Shown here piece after piece: positions 43,853 through 51,846 of a stretch of 54,573 bases of DNA (position 1 is its first letter; the number at the start of each line of letters is the position of its first letter). The notes under the pieces were generated by a model. The model made no database searches, was not told the origin of the DNA, and was given only the letters and a program-made list of their open reading frames with translations. The position numbers and the translations under genes were made by a program. The stretch covers positions 125,457 through 180,029 of the forward strand of contig NVXK01000006.1 in assembly GCA_002733905.1 (NCBI GenBank), written 5' to 3'. Origin of the DNA: Robiginitomaculum sp. Lineage in GTDB: Bacteria; Pseudomonadota; Alphaproteobacteria; Caulobacterales; Maricaulaceae.

Positions 43853-45012
43853 AACGCACCACCTGTCGATACGCTTACTTTTACGCCTTCATTTAAGGCG
43901 GGGTAAGGCGTGGTAATGACCGTGTCATTTTGGCTAAGGCCAGTTTTAATAATAGTCTGACTGCCATTGCTCGTGCCAAGTGTGACGGGCTTCCAGTGAG
44001 CAGTGCTACCGCTTACGGTGAACACGCCGCTTATACCGCCCCTATGGAAAATAGCTTGCGACGGGACAGCTAACACATTGTCATGCCGTGCGGAGACTAG
44101 GCGTACATTCGTCATTGATCCTGCAAAAAATGCTTTGCTGGTTTCCTCGTTTAAGCCGACATCAACCGTGCCCGTATGGGTGCGTTCATCAAGAGCAGGA
44201 TAGATCTTATCTATCGTGCCTGCCCAAGACCCACCATTTGGCATTTGAATATAGGCGGTGCTGTCAAGGGTGATATTGCGCATATCGCGTTCGGGGATAG
44301 TAATCACGGCTTTGTAACGCGCGCCGCCCACTATTTCCATAATTGGCTTGCCGGGCGCTACTTGTTCGCCTTTGCTCGCATGGACTTTTTGAATGCGGCC
44401 AGAGATAGGCGCGTATACCTTCCCATATCCAAGTTTTTGCCACGAGAGGTTCAGCCCGCTTTGTTGCTGAGCAATACTGGCGCGCAGACCTTTCAATTTG
44501 CGCTCACTATCATCCAGAGCCGTTTTGGGAATGGCGCCGCCTTCATAAAGATTGCGGTCAATAATGATTTGCTTTTCAAAGAACTCGATGTCGGCTTCTA
44601 TTTTAGTGACTGAAGCTTGAGCGCGGCTCACTTCCGAGCGTACGTCTTGCGTATCAAGCAAAGCCAATATATCGCCCGCTTTAACTGTATCGCCTTCGCT
44701 AAAATAAACCTTCGCGATTGTTGTATTGAGGCGCGCCGAGACTATCGTGCGGCCATCATCGGTAATGCGCGCCGTGTAATCGCGGGTAAACTCCAGGTTT
44801 TGCAGGGTCATGCGTATGGTTTTCACCACCATAGGGCGGGCACTCGCAGGCGGCGGCACAGCTTGGCGGGCTTTCATTTTTGGCATGATGACAAATTTGG
44901 CCACAAGAAGAAGGGCGAGCAAAAACAAAGCGCGCACGACCCATTTCATAATGCCGCCTTTGTTCTTTATGGCGGAGGTTACTTCCTCATTGTTTTTTGC
45001 TTTCATATCCAT
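43849..45012 (-). CDS. RND efflux membrane-fusion (adaptor) protein, HlyD/AcrA family
   Basis: A 387-residue protein with an N-terminal membrane anchor (VVRALFLLALLLVAKFVIMP, residues ~25-44). Then come beta-barrel and lipoyl segments (ARLNTTIAKVYFSEGDTVKA, LALLDTQDVRSEVSRAQASV), an alpha-hairpin, and the second lipoyl half KVYAPISGRIQKVHASKGEQ. The C-terminal membrane-proximal domain ends VTLGTSNGSQTIIKTGLSQN. It links the RND permease to TolC. It is the first gene of the efflux operon; a candidate TetR operator lies 17 bases upstream of its ATG. Confidence 0.92.
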   Translation of the reverse strand: MDMKAKNNEEVTSAIKNKGGIMKWVVRALFLLALLLVAKFVIMPKMKARQAVPPPASARPMVVKTIRMTLQNLEFTRDYTARITDDGRTIVSARLNTTIAKVYFSEGDTVKAGDILALLDTQDVRSEVSRAQASVTKIEADIEFFEKQIIIDRNLYEGGAIPKTALDDSERKLKGLRASIAQQQSGLNLSWQKLGYGKVYAPISGRIQKVHASKGEQVAPGKPIMEIVGGARYKAVITIPERDMRNITLDSTAYIQMPNGGSWAGTIDKIYPALDERTHTGTVDVGLNEETSKAFFAGSMTNVRLVSARHDNVLAVPSQAIFHRGGISGVFTVSGSTAHWKPVTLGTSNGSQTIIKTGLSQNDTVITTPYPALNEGVKVSVSTGGAL

Positions 45013-45028
45013 TTTCTTCTCTTTTTGT

Positions 45029-45048
45029 CAGTGAGTAATCGCTTACAT
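45029..45048 (-). promoter_or_regulatory. Candidate TetR operator upstream of the efflux operon
   Basis: Minus strand ATGTAAG-N6-CTCACTG, an almost palindromic site. The same ATGTAAG-N6-CTCAC pattern occurs in front of the TetR gene at 45686-45705. Both sites lie within 20 bases of a start codon, as expected for repression. Confidence 0.65.
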
Positions 45049-45080
45049 TGATGCTCAAAAAAACACCTATGTAGGAAATT

Positions 45081-45674
45081 TTATTCTTTGCGCAGGGCTG
45101 GCCAAATGACGCCCCAAATTTCGTCTGCCATATCGGTTAGTTTGTAATTGAAATCAAAAATTGACCAACGCACGATTGAGCCTTGTACTAAGGTCACCAC
45201 CATACGGGCCATCTTTTCGGGATCGACGCTTTCACCAAATACGCCCTCTTTGATACCGTCTTTTATCAAATTCGATATATTGCCTGTTAGCTTAGTGACA
45301 ATGCCTTGCACCGTTTTTTTAAGTTCGGGGTCTTCGACGTGCAAGCGGTCAGAAAATAAAATCCGAGGCACGCCCTTGACCTTGCTGACCATAGCCAGAT
45401 GCCGCCTGATAAATGTTTCGAGCCGCACATCGGCAGGTTTATCCGAAAGCATCTGTCCCTCAAGCGCTTTAAATACATTGCCGGCTACGAATTCTAATAC
45501 AGCGCGAAATATATCATTGCGGGTTTTGAAATGCCGAAACACGGTCGCTTGCGCAATGCCCACGCGGTCAGCAATCGCCTGCGTCGACACTTTCGCAATG
45601 CCCACTTCAGATGCTAATTCCAGCGAACTTTGAATAATTTCAGCCCGCCGCTCGTCTCCAGTTTTCCTAATCAT
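45081..45674 (-). CDS. TetR/AcrR family regulator of the RND efflux operon
   Basis: A 197-residue protein. The N-terminal HTH is ASEVGIAKVSTQAIADRVGI and AQATVFRHFKTRNDIFRAVL (residues ~17-60). The ligand domain runs through LETFIRRHLAMVSKVKGVPR and ends WGVIWPALRKE. It lies upstream of the MFP-RND-TolC genes on the same strand, separated by 68 bases that contain a candidate operator. A second copy of the operator sits before its own start, so it probably controls itself and the pump. Confidence 0.9.
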   Translation of the reverse strand: MIRKTGDERRAEIIQSSLELASEVGIAKVSTQAIADRVGIAQATVFRHFKTRNDIFRAVLEFVAGNVFKALEGQMLSDKPADVRLETFIRRHLAMVSKVKGVPRILFSDRLHVEDPELKKTVQGIVTKLTGNISNLIKDGIKEGVFGESVDPEKMARMVVTLVQGSIVRWSIFDFNYKLTDMADEIWGVIWPALRKE

Positions 45675-45685
45675 TTGATCTATGT

Positions 45686-45705
45686 ATGTAAGTAAGTGCT
45701 CACAT
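45686..45705 (+). promoter_or_regulatory. Candidate TetR operator upstream of the TetR gene
   Basis: ATGTAAG-N6-CTCACAT is nearly palindromic (6 of 7 positions symmetric). It ends near the TetR ATG at 45674 and matches the site before the efflux operon. Confidence 0.65.
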
Positions 45706-46000
45706 GCAAGCGTTATTTACGTTTTAAGCCGCAAAAACGCTAGGACGCTACTACTGGCGCGGCATCATTTCATTATGCTAAGCTAATAAATGGCATCACA
45801 CTAAGGTCTCCTTTGTAGGATGTTTGTGTTGTTAAATTTAGGGGAAAAGTGGACATCAACTTCCATGTTCTAATGCTATGATGGTTTCCTAAGCAAACCT
45901 TTATTCACGGTGGGGTTGTCTACGCAAAACCTTCTCAACTTGAAAGCGAAAGAAGCAAGAACAGGCTTTCAAGTTTTCAGAGCATAATGAATAGGGTTAT

Positions 46001-46135
46001 TTATTCGCCAGAGGCGCCTAATTCGCGCCCATAGGGTATAGCTGCGCAAGCTGTCAAAACGATAATCATAAGAAGAGCTACTACGATTGAAATGAAATGG
46101 CCACGCTTCGAATACTGATTTATAATGGTGGTCAT
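46001..46135 (-). CDS. Small lipoprotein, 44 residues
   Basis: A frame from ATG 46135 encodes MTTIINQYSKRGHFISIVVA, then LLMIIVLTAC with the lipobox LTAC (Cys near residue 32) and a short tail AAIPYGRELGASGE. A strong AAGGA lies eight bases before the ATG. The signal, lipobox and ribosome-binding site together support a real gene, although no family is recognised. Small entericidin-type lipoproteins look similar. The longer overlapping frame 45969-46199 has no such features. Confidence 0.65.
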   Translation of the reverse strand: MTTIINQYSKRGHFISIVVALLMIIVLTACAAIPYGRELGASGE

Positions 46136-46201
46136 ATTCTTTTCCTTGCCCGAGAGACTTAAGCTTTCCTAGGGTGGCGAATTGCCCTGTAAAGCGCAAT
46201 C

Positions 46202-46342
46202 CTATATATTGCCGAACTCGTTTATAGATAACAACATTATGGGCGTGTTCTGTTTGGTATCTCCATCACAAGCCGTGAGCGCTAAAGCAGTGGAGGCGAT
46301 AAGAATGGTAGATAGTTTTTTAAGAGTTATGAGTATCTCCAA
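46202..46342 (-). CDS. Small lipoprotein-like frame with unusual start
   Basis: A 46-residue frame, starting at TTG 46342, encodes a clear lipoprotein signal (LKKLSTILIASTALALTACD, lipobox LTAC) and a short tail. The best-placed ribosome-binding sequence (GGAG) instead points to an in-frame ATA at 46328-46330, which would be a rare start or a mutated ATG. It lies directly upstream of another small lipoprotein on the same strand. It could be a weakly expressed gene or a decaying one. Confidence 0.45.
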   Translation of the reverse strand: MEILITLKKLSTILIASTALALTACDGDTKQNTPIMLLSINEFGNI

Positions 46343-46573
46343 ATACGTTACTGTTATTACTAATACGCGTAACCTTCGGCCATCCCTTAGTTTTTAATAA
46401 AGTCAATCACCTAGCCGACCAGCTGCATAATTACGTATGAAATACATGTCAATTCTATGTTCTTCTTATTTATCAATATTTTCGCTAATTTTCCTATGGC
46501 CAACTATTACCAAAAAACGTGCCATAGTTTGTTACACAAATTGTTATACAAAAGGAGAATCTAAGGGAAAGTA

Positions 46574-46585
46574 GGGATTCGAACC
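46574..46585 (-). other. tRNA T-arm-like relic (i)
   Basis: On the minus strand GGTTCGAATCCC, the invariant T-loop core, but the flanking stem does not pair well and no CCA follows. Confidence 0.3.
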
Positions 46586-46668
46586 AAACGAATGGAGAAC
46601 AAAGTCGACTGTCAAGTAGTAAAAGTGAGTAAAATTAAGGGTGTAGGGACAATGCGGGACAATAAAAA

Positions 46669-46692
46669 TGGTGCCCCCACACGGCGTCAACC
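46669..46692 (-). other. tRNA 3'-end relic (ii)
   Basis: On the minus strand GGTTGACGCCGTG followed by TGGGGGCACCA. The acceptor end and CCA look like a tRNA-Leu/Met 3' end, but the T-loop is altered and no tRNA body is present. Confidence 0.4.
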
Positions 46693-46744
46693 TTTAAAAA
46701 TAAATGCAGTAAAAACAACCAGTTAAGGGAATTTTGGCTCATGC

Positions 46745-46780
46745 TTGTTACACAATAAATTACACGGTTTGTTACACAGA
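46745..46780 (+). repeat. Direct repeat, left copy (TGTTACAC-type)
   Basis: A 36-base sequence with TTGTTACACAA and TTTGTTACAC matching 49100-49135 at 31 positions, in the same orientation. The two copies flank the PEP-mutase-family gene and the IS66 relic. Confidence 0.7.
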
Positions 46781-46906
46781 TATGAGCGGTGATTTTACTG
46801 TGACCAACTTGAAAACAGATTGTTTCTCCAAAGTGTTTTTCTCAATTAGGCTTTGCTATTTTGAAATCAGCCGCTTGCAGTATGGTGTTGATTTCAGCTT
46901 CACGCA

Positions 46907-46936
46907 TTGAGGGTTCAAATCCCTTCGTCTCCGCCA
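46907..46936 (+). other. tRNA 3'-end relic (iii)
   Basis: GAGGG-TTCAAAT-CCCTT makes a paired T-arm, followed by CGTCTCC-G-CCA as an acceptor strand. The matching GGAGACG and the rest of a tRNA are absent in the preceding 100 bases. It resembles the duplicated 3' end left by an integrative element at a tRNA-Ser or tmRNA gene. Confidence 0.5.
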
Positions 46937-47222
46937 TTACCTTCCTCTAAGTGTTTGATTTATACGCGTATTGTGTTTGGGGTAAATTTGTTCCCACTTG
47001 CGAATATATTTATTTTTGGAAAGTTCTGTGACAGCCGAAAACTTGAGCTTTTAAATGTATGTGTGGCTAGGTGATTTTTTGGGCTTTTTAATGTAAAACT
47101 TTAATCCCACTTCGACTAATGCATGAAAGTACAATCAGTAAACTTATTTTAGTGAACTGTTGTTGATTTTTGACATCTGTTCTTAGTTGTTGGTTCAACT
47201 ACTGATTTTTATGGTATTCTTC

Positions 47223-48050
47223 TCAAAACATTGAATTGATTTTAGAATATTCAACGGCTTGCTCGGAAAATCCAAATGTCCCTTGGTTGAGTATTTCATC
47301 TGTTGCTTTCAGGAATGCCCCCAGTGCTGTCCGGGACAGCGTGCTGCCGAGGCTAATCCTTTTAACACCTAATGAGGAAAGTTCATCTCGGCTCATGGGG
47401 ATACCTTTCAACCCCACAACTACATTCACTGGTTTATCCAGCGATTTTACAATCGCCTCGATTTCTGACTGCTGCGTTACGCCAGGCGCATACAACACAT
47501 CAGCCCCTGCATTCTGGTAGGCCTGAAGGCGCTTGATTGTATCTTTTAAATCCGGATTGCCGATTAGGTAATTTTCACAACGGGCAGTCAGGGTGAACAT
47601 ACAAGGGGCTTTTCTAGCTGCTGCAACAGCAGCCTTGATACGTTCCACTGCAAAGTCGAGTTCGTGAAGTTTAGAACTCCGTCCTTTATTGTCGACAATA
47701 ATATCTTCTATGGAGGCACCGACAAGGCCCGCCCTCCATCCCAGTTCTATCGTTTGCGCAACAAAGTCCGGTTCATCACCAAAACCACTTTCCAGGTCAG
47801 CACTCACAGGAAGATCGGTCGCGGAGGCGATGTCCCGAACATACGTTAGCATTTCGTTTCGTCCTAATGTGCCGTCTTGTTGTCCAATGGAAAAGGCATA
47901 CCCCGCTCCCGTGGTCGCAAGTGCCTTAAACCCAACAGACTGGAGCAGCTTTGCCGTGCCAATATCCCAAGGGTTCGGAATAATAAATGCTTCATCCGTT
48001 TCGTGAAGAGCCCTAAAAACCCGACCTTTTTCTTTTTGTGTAACCATCAT
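47223..48050 (-). CDS. Isocitrate lyase / PEP mutase family protein
   Basis: A 275-residue TIM-barrel protein of the ICL/PEPM superfamily. It has IIPNPWDIGTAKLLQSVGFK near residue 24, ALATTGAGYAFSIGQQDG, the metal-site SADLESGFGDEP near 83, GASIEDIIVD near 112, ARCENYLIGN near 153 and VVVGLKGIPMSRDELSSLGV. Members cleave or isomerise small 2-oxo acids (methylisocitrate, oxaloacetate, phosphonopyruvate). The KKCG-type catalytic Cys loop of true lyases is not seen, so it is more like the oxaloacetate-decarboxylase/carboxyvinyl-phosphonate-type members. It sits alone in the accessory zone between two 36-base direct repeats. Confidence 0.85.
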   Translation of the reverse strand: MMVTQKEKGRVFRALHETDEAFIIPNPWDIGTAKLLQSVGFKALATTGAGYAFSIGQQDGTLGRNEMLTYVRDIASATDLPVSADLESGFGDEPDFVAQTIELGWRAGLVGASIEDIIVDNKGRSSKLHELDFAVERIKAAVAAARKAPCMFTLTARCENYLIGNPDLKDTIKRLQAYQNAGADVLYAPGVTQQSEIEAIVKSLDKPVNVVVGLKGIPMSRDELSSLGVKRISLGSTLSRTALGAFLKATDEILNQGTFGFSEQAVEYSKINSMF

Positions 48051-48244
48051 ATTATTTCCGTCTTTTATTTTTTATCGAATTTAGCTAAAGTGTTTTCAAG
48101 GTGTCGCACTTGATGAAAATGACTGCAAGCTCAAACAATCTTAAACGAATTGTGATGCGCTATTTATCTGATCCTAATCTATGGCTTATAGTTTTTGCTG
48201 CCGAATTCATAGCGCCGAGTATCTGGGTTTGATCGTAAATCTGG

Positions 48245-48705
48245 TTGTTTGATTTGGAGAGGGATACTGATAATGCGGCGGGTATGTTGTCGTTACCGCG
48301 TGTTACTCTTCGCCAAAAATACGCCAAGCCGATTTTTGACGAACTTGAGACTTGGTTTATGGAACAGCTCGGTGAAATCTCACGCAAGTCACCTCTGGCC
48401 AAGACCATAAAATATGCGCTCATCCGGCTGCCTAAGGCGCGACCCTATCTGGACCATGGTATTTTGGAGCTAGACAACAACACAGCGGAACGCACGATCT
48501 GCCCCGTTACGTTGGGGCGCAAAAACCATCTGTTTATGGGGTCCGAAGTCGGTGGCTGTTCAGCCGCTATTGTCTATAGGCTGATTGAGACGCCGAAATT
48601 AAACAGTGTGAACCCTAAATCTTGGCTGGCGTGGGGGCGTTAGAACGTATCCAAGATCATCCCGTCAGGGCGCGTTTAATGTCTTTAACGATCCGCCCCA
48701 GCTGA
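48245..48705 (+). pseudogene. IS66-family transposase C-terminal remnant with frameshift
   Basis: A frame from about 48245 encodes the C-terminal part of an IS66 TnpC: KYAKPIFDELETWFMEQLGE, ARPYLDHGILELDNNTAERT, ICPVTLGRKNHLFMGSEVGG and LNSVNPKSWLAWGR, then a stop at 48641. In the next frame the expected ending continues as ALERIQDHPV to a stop at 48703. A one- or two-base change in the GTGGGGGCG run has therefore split the end. The N-terminal two thirds are missing. It is an inactive remnant. Confidence 0.8.
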
Positions 48706-49099
48706 ATATTGGTTTGTTCTTGTATGTCCTCAAGGTTGCTAAAAATATGTTTGTTTAGCCAATCATATCTGAGCATACGGTTATAACACTCAATATAGGC
48801 ACTTTATAGTCGATTGCCGAGTTGGATAAATATCAAGGTTATTCTCATTGTTTGGAATTCAGAGTTAAGGTCTGCTTTGAGGACAAACCAGTACTTATTA
48901 AAATATAAGAAGTGTGATTTTTGAGGCTGGAATGCTTAAAAATAGTACACAACCTATTCAGGACTAGAACCTTTGCAAGTTAATGAAAAAAGCTAAGAAA
49001 AACAAAGGATTAAGTTGTCAGGTATGAGTCCGCAAGTAGGTGTCAGTCTCAATTATTTAATTAAATAAAAACAATGGGTTAAGTGGTATTTTTTCAACA

Positions 49100-49135
49100 T
49101 TGTTACACAAAATACTACACGATTTGTTACACCGA
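49100..49135 (+). repeat. Direct repeat, right copy (TGTTACAC-type)
   Basis: Matches 46745-46780 at 31 of 36 positions. It lies 137 bases before the Fic start codon. Confidence 0.7.
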
Positions 49136-49218
49136 AATGAACTAGCAATATCCGCATTCTTTAAGTTGGATATCGAGAAAATTTCCTTCCTCTGTTATAT
49201 AAATTCGGCCTTTCCAAA

Positions 49219-49246
49219 TCGGGTATAATCGGGTATAATCGGGTAT
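49219..49246 (+). repeat. Tandem decamer TCGGGTATAA x 2.8 in the Fic promoter
   Basis: Two perfect 10-bp copies and an 8-bp third copy, each containing a TATAAT-like -10 box, 25-53 bases before the Fic ATG. They could be stacked promoters or operator sites. Confidence 0.85.
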
Positions 49247-49256
49247 CTTCTAAAGA

Positions 49257-49270
49257 ATTGGATATCCAAT
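49257..49270. promoter_or_regulatory. 14-bp perfect palindrome abutting the Fic start codon
   Basis: ATTGGATATCCAAT ends one base before the ATG. TTGGATATC also occurs at 49167-49175. The Fic protein has its own C-terminal winged helix, so autoregulation at this site is plausible. Confidence 0.6.
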
Positions 49271-49271
49271 A

Positions 49272-50324
49272 ATGATTGAGCCCAATATTACCCTAACGCA
49301 AGAAGTTGTAAAACTCATTGCTGAACTTGATGAATTCAAGGGGCAATGGGAAGCTTTAAAAACGCTTGCGCCAGAGCGGTTAGACAAATTGAGAAAGGTC
49401 GCAACCATTGAAAGCGTTGGCTCCTCAACAAGAATAGAGGGAGCAAAACTCACCGATGCGCAAGTGGAAACACTTCTCTCGAACCTGGCAACCACATCAT
49501 TTCGTAGTCGGGATGAGCAGGAAATAGCCGGTTACGCCGAAGCTATGGATTTAGTATTTCAAGCATGGGAAGACTTACGTTTGACCGAAAACCATATTCG
49601 GCAATTACATCAAGTTCTTTTACGACATAGCACCAAAGATGAAAGGCATCGTGGTTCCTATAAAACGCTGGATAATCATGTTGTCGCTATAGATGCAGAT
49701 GGAAATGAAATTGGCGTGGTGTTTGAAACGGCGACACCTTTTGAAACACCAAGAGAGATGGAAGAACTTGTACGGTGGGTTGTCAAAGCTTTAGATGAAG
49801 AAGCAATGCATCCACTCCTCATTATTTCCGTTTTTGTTGTCACATTTTTAGCTATCCATCCATTTCAAGATGGCAATGGTCGGTTGTCCCGCGTCCTAAC
49901 AACTCTGTTATTGCTCCGAAGCGGGTATGCATATGTACCTTATGCTTCGCTTGAACGTGTCGTAGAGGAAAATAAAGACCTGTATTATAAAGCCCTGCGC
50001 CGCACCCAAACTACTTTGAAGGGGAATGCGCCAGATTGGGAGCCGTGGATTGGTTTTTTTCTACGCTGCCTGAAAAAGCAAAAATCGAACCTTGCCAAAC
50101 GTATTGCGGAAGAACAAGTTCATGCTGTCAATGATTTAGGTTTATCTAGGCTTTCGATTTCGATTCTAGACGCGTTACAAACCCATCAGCGTTTAACAAT
50201 GCCAGAATTGGTAGAGATTACGAAAGCCAATAGAAACACGCTAAAAGTACGCATACGCGAACTTGTAGAACTTGGCCGAGTGAAACGCCACGGAAAAGCT
50301 AGGGCAACTTGGTACACTCTGTAG
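49272..50324 (+). CDS. Fic-domain protein (AMPylase family) with N-terminal inhibitory motif and C-terminal winged helix
   Basis: A 350-residue protein. An inhibitory-helix motif (STRIEG, matching S/TxxxEG) lies near residue 52, characteristic of class II Fic proteins that carry their own antitoxin element. The core HPFQDGNGRLSR near residue 195-206 is the complete Fic motif with the catalytic His. A Fic flap region precedes it. The C-terminal ~65 residues form a winged HTH (LTMPELVEITKANRNTLKVR and IRELVELGRVKRHGKARATW). It likely transfers AMP or another nucleotide to a target protein. Its promoter carries repeats and a palindrome, and self-control by the HTH is inferred. It lies in a zone of mobile remnants. 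Confidence 0.92.
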   Translation: MIEPNITLTQEVVKLIAELDEFKGQWEALKTLAPERLDKLRKVATIESVGSSTRIEGAKLTDAQVETLLSNLATTSFRSRDEQEIAGYAEAMDLVFQAWEDLRLTENHIRQLHQVLLRHSTKDERHRGSYKTLDNHVVAIDADGNEIGVVFETATPFETPREMEELVRWVVKALDEEAMHPLLIISVFVVTFLAIHPFQDGNGRLSRVLTTLLLLRSGYAYVPYASLERVVEENKDLYYKALRRTQTTLKGNAPDWEPWIGFFLRCLKKQKSNLAKRIAEEQVHAVNDLGLSRLSISILDALQTHQRLTMPELVEITKANRNTLKVRIRELVELGRVKRHGKARATWYTL

Positions 50325-50482
50325 GTTTATGAGAAAAAAGACGCTCTGCCGATAATACGCCATTTTTAGCAGGGGTGTTATACCGCCTATAGCTATTTTG
50401 TTGTGAGGTGAAAATTCGCAATGCTTGCGATCCATAAACTTTTGATGATTGCCCCGTATCGTAACCTGCGTTACAAAAACTT

Positions 50483-51214
50483 ATGATAAAATTTAGGAGA
50501 ATGAATAACAGCGAGCTTATCCTCAATCATTCTTTACTCGTGACATCTATTGATAAGCTTCTCTTGTACGCAAAAGAGCAAGATGGTATTGGTCTAACAA
50601 AATCAGGTGGCTTCAAGCGGACTTGCGTGAACTGGGCTGTTAAGGAGTTTGCTTGGCCTCGTTATAGAGAAGCAGATCTCTATGTGGTGAATAAGGTTTT
50701 GAATGAGATGGATTTCCCTCCTCTCTTTGAAATCAATCATATTCTCAGAATGCTCAAAATCGGACGACCCTATAAGGGGAAATTTAGGCTTACTAAAGCA
50801 GGGCAATCTCTTGTCGGAAAACCTGAAAAACTCTTTAATATTATCGTGCCATTTTATCTGATGGAATTTGACCATTCGTATTTTTCCCGTTTTCGCGAGC
50901 AACTTGAGGGAAATTGGGATGTATTCTTGAATGTTATTAATATGGCGGCAGAAAATGAGGTGTCTGGTGCAAAACTCTATAAGGCACTATACGGCGAACC
51001 TCCAAACACTGCTGGCTTTGGGGGAAGCACAGAGCTGTCAACTTTGTATACCAGTGTACTCAGGCCTCTGTGTTGGTCAGGCGTGTTGTTTGAAACATAT
51101 AATACAGGAGAATTTGTGAACGAACGCAAGTTTATAAAAACACCGCTCTGGTCTGAAACATTTGATCTTGAAACGGATAGAATGCTTGTTCGTAAAGCAA
51201 GGAATGATAATTAA
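50483..51214 (+). CDS. Hypothetical protein of unknown function
   Basis: A 243-residue soluble protein with no signal or membrane segment. It looks helical, with a possible winged-helix-like region (EINHILRMLKIGRPYKGKFR, LTKAGQSLVG) near residues 80-110. A conserved-looking stretch (LYKALYGEPPNTAGFGGSTE) lies near residues 165-185. I recognise no family. It follows the Fic gene by 160 bases in the same direction, so a functional link is possible but unproven. The start at 50483 lacks a ribosome-binding site; an alternative ATG at 50501 has AGGAG too close to it. Confidence 0.55.
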   Translation: MIKFRRMNNSELILNHSLLVTSIDKLLLYAKEQDGIGLTKSGGFKRTCVNWAVKEFAWPRYREADLYVVNKVLNEMDFPPLFEINHILRMLKIGRPYKGKFRLTKAGQSLVGKPEKLFNIIVPFYLMEFDHSYFSRFREQLEGNWDVFLNVINMAAENEVSGAKLYKALYGEPPNTAGFGGSTELSTLYTSVLRPLCWSGVLFETYNTGEFVNERKFIKTPLWSETFDLETDRMLVRKARNDN

Positions 51215-51299
51215 AATTGGAATAACAAACAAAGTCGCTAATATATGAATTTGAAGAAATTGGGAAAATTTTGAAAAACTTGCTGTGGGTTTTCAGGTT

Positions 51300-51542
51300 T
51301 CATCTGTCTATGGTGTAAAGATTGTAATGTGTGGTATGAAACCCCATGATGGTATCCCGTTGAGATAAAAATGCGTTCCAAATCACATGATTGGCTTGAG
51401 TTGCAGAATGAGGTTGGACACTAACTTGAAATTTGTCTGTAAGGTTAAAGGTTGACCGAACTGCCTTTGTAGCTAATTGTTCAGCCATGTCCATTGCAGT
51501 TGTCCCTGGAAAATATCGCCATAACCTAAATATAGAGCAGCG
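51300..51542 (-). pseudogene. glyA: Fragment of serine hydroxymethyltransferase (GlyA-like)
   Basis: The minus-strand frame open from 51542 to a stop at 51300 reads like the N-terminal middle of SHMT. It contains RYFPGTTAMDMAEQLATKAV, then FQVSVQPHSATQANHVIWNA, then QRDTIMGFHTTHYN, matching the family pattern RYxGG...ANVQPHSGxQAN...GDTILGM. The N-terminal ~50 and the C-terminal ~300 residues are absent, including the PLP Lys. It is a non-functional relic, presumably from a second or transferred gene copy. Confidence 0.65.
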
Positions 51543-51846
51543 TTAAAACCTGAATGAAGAACAACTTATGTGTTCTATTTGGCACTTCCCAACATGACAA
51601 AAATGCATAAAAACTATGGCATGGTGCTTTGAACTGTAACTAAAATCACACAGGGAGTTGTTCAATTCTTGAGGGAGGGTTCCATTTTCGCAGGAAATAT
51701 GGTAGCAGTAATAGATGGTTCTGTGTTTAGTTTTTGCGAATTTTGTGACCTATTTTGACTTTCATAATTTTGGAAACAACCGGATTATACTATTGATTTG
51801 CAATCCACGCTGTGACACACGCATCAGAAGGGAGACTGACTGATCC
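51543..51846. other. Gap before the second FecI-like gene
   Basis: About 300 AT-rich bases with no coding frame. The upstream part may be a continuation of the degraded SHMT gene. No convincing promoter could be assigned. Confidence 0.4.

Larger units (their letters stand above)
46398..47222. other. Gene-free accessory stretch with tRNA 3'-end relics and repeats
   Basis: About 825 bases, AT-rich, with no credible coding frame. It holds three tRNA-T-arm-like segments (46574-46585, 46669-46692, 46907-46936) and several TGTTACAC motifs, including the direct repeat at 46745-46780. Confidence 0.6.
48706..49271. other. Gene-free stretch before the Fic gene
   Basis: About 565 bases without a credible gene. 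It contains the right direct repeat (49100-49135), the decamer repeats (49219-49246) and a palindrome (49257-49270) that together form the Fic promoter region. The rest shows nothing recognisable. Confidence 0.6.

Noticed and set aside
45969-46199. 76-codon minus-strand frame
   Set aside because: A better-supported 44-residue lipoprotein with a strong ribosome-binding site overlaps it in another frame.
46182-46397. 71-codon plus-strand frame
   Set aside because: Antisense to the second small lipoprotein frame and without a start signal.
46850-46936. A complete tRNA ending at the CCA at 46936
   Set aside because: The 5' acceptor strand GGAGACG and the D and anticodon arms are not present; only the 3' end is.
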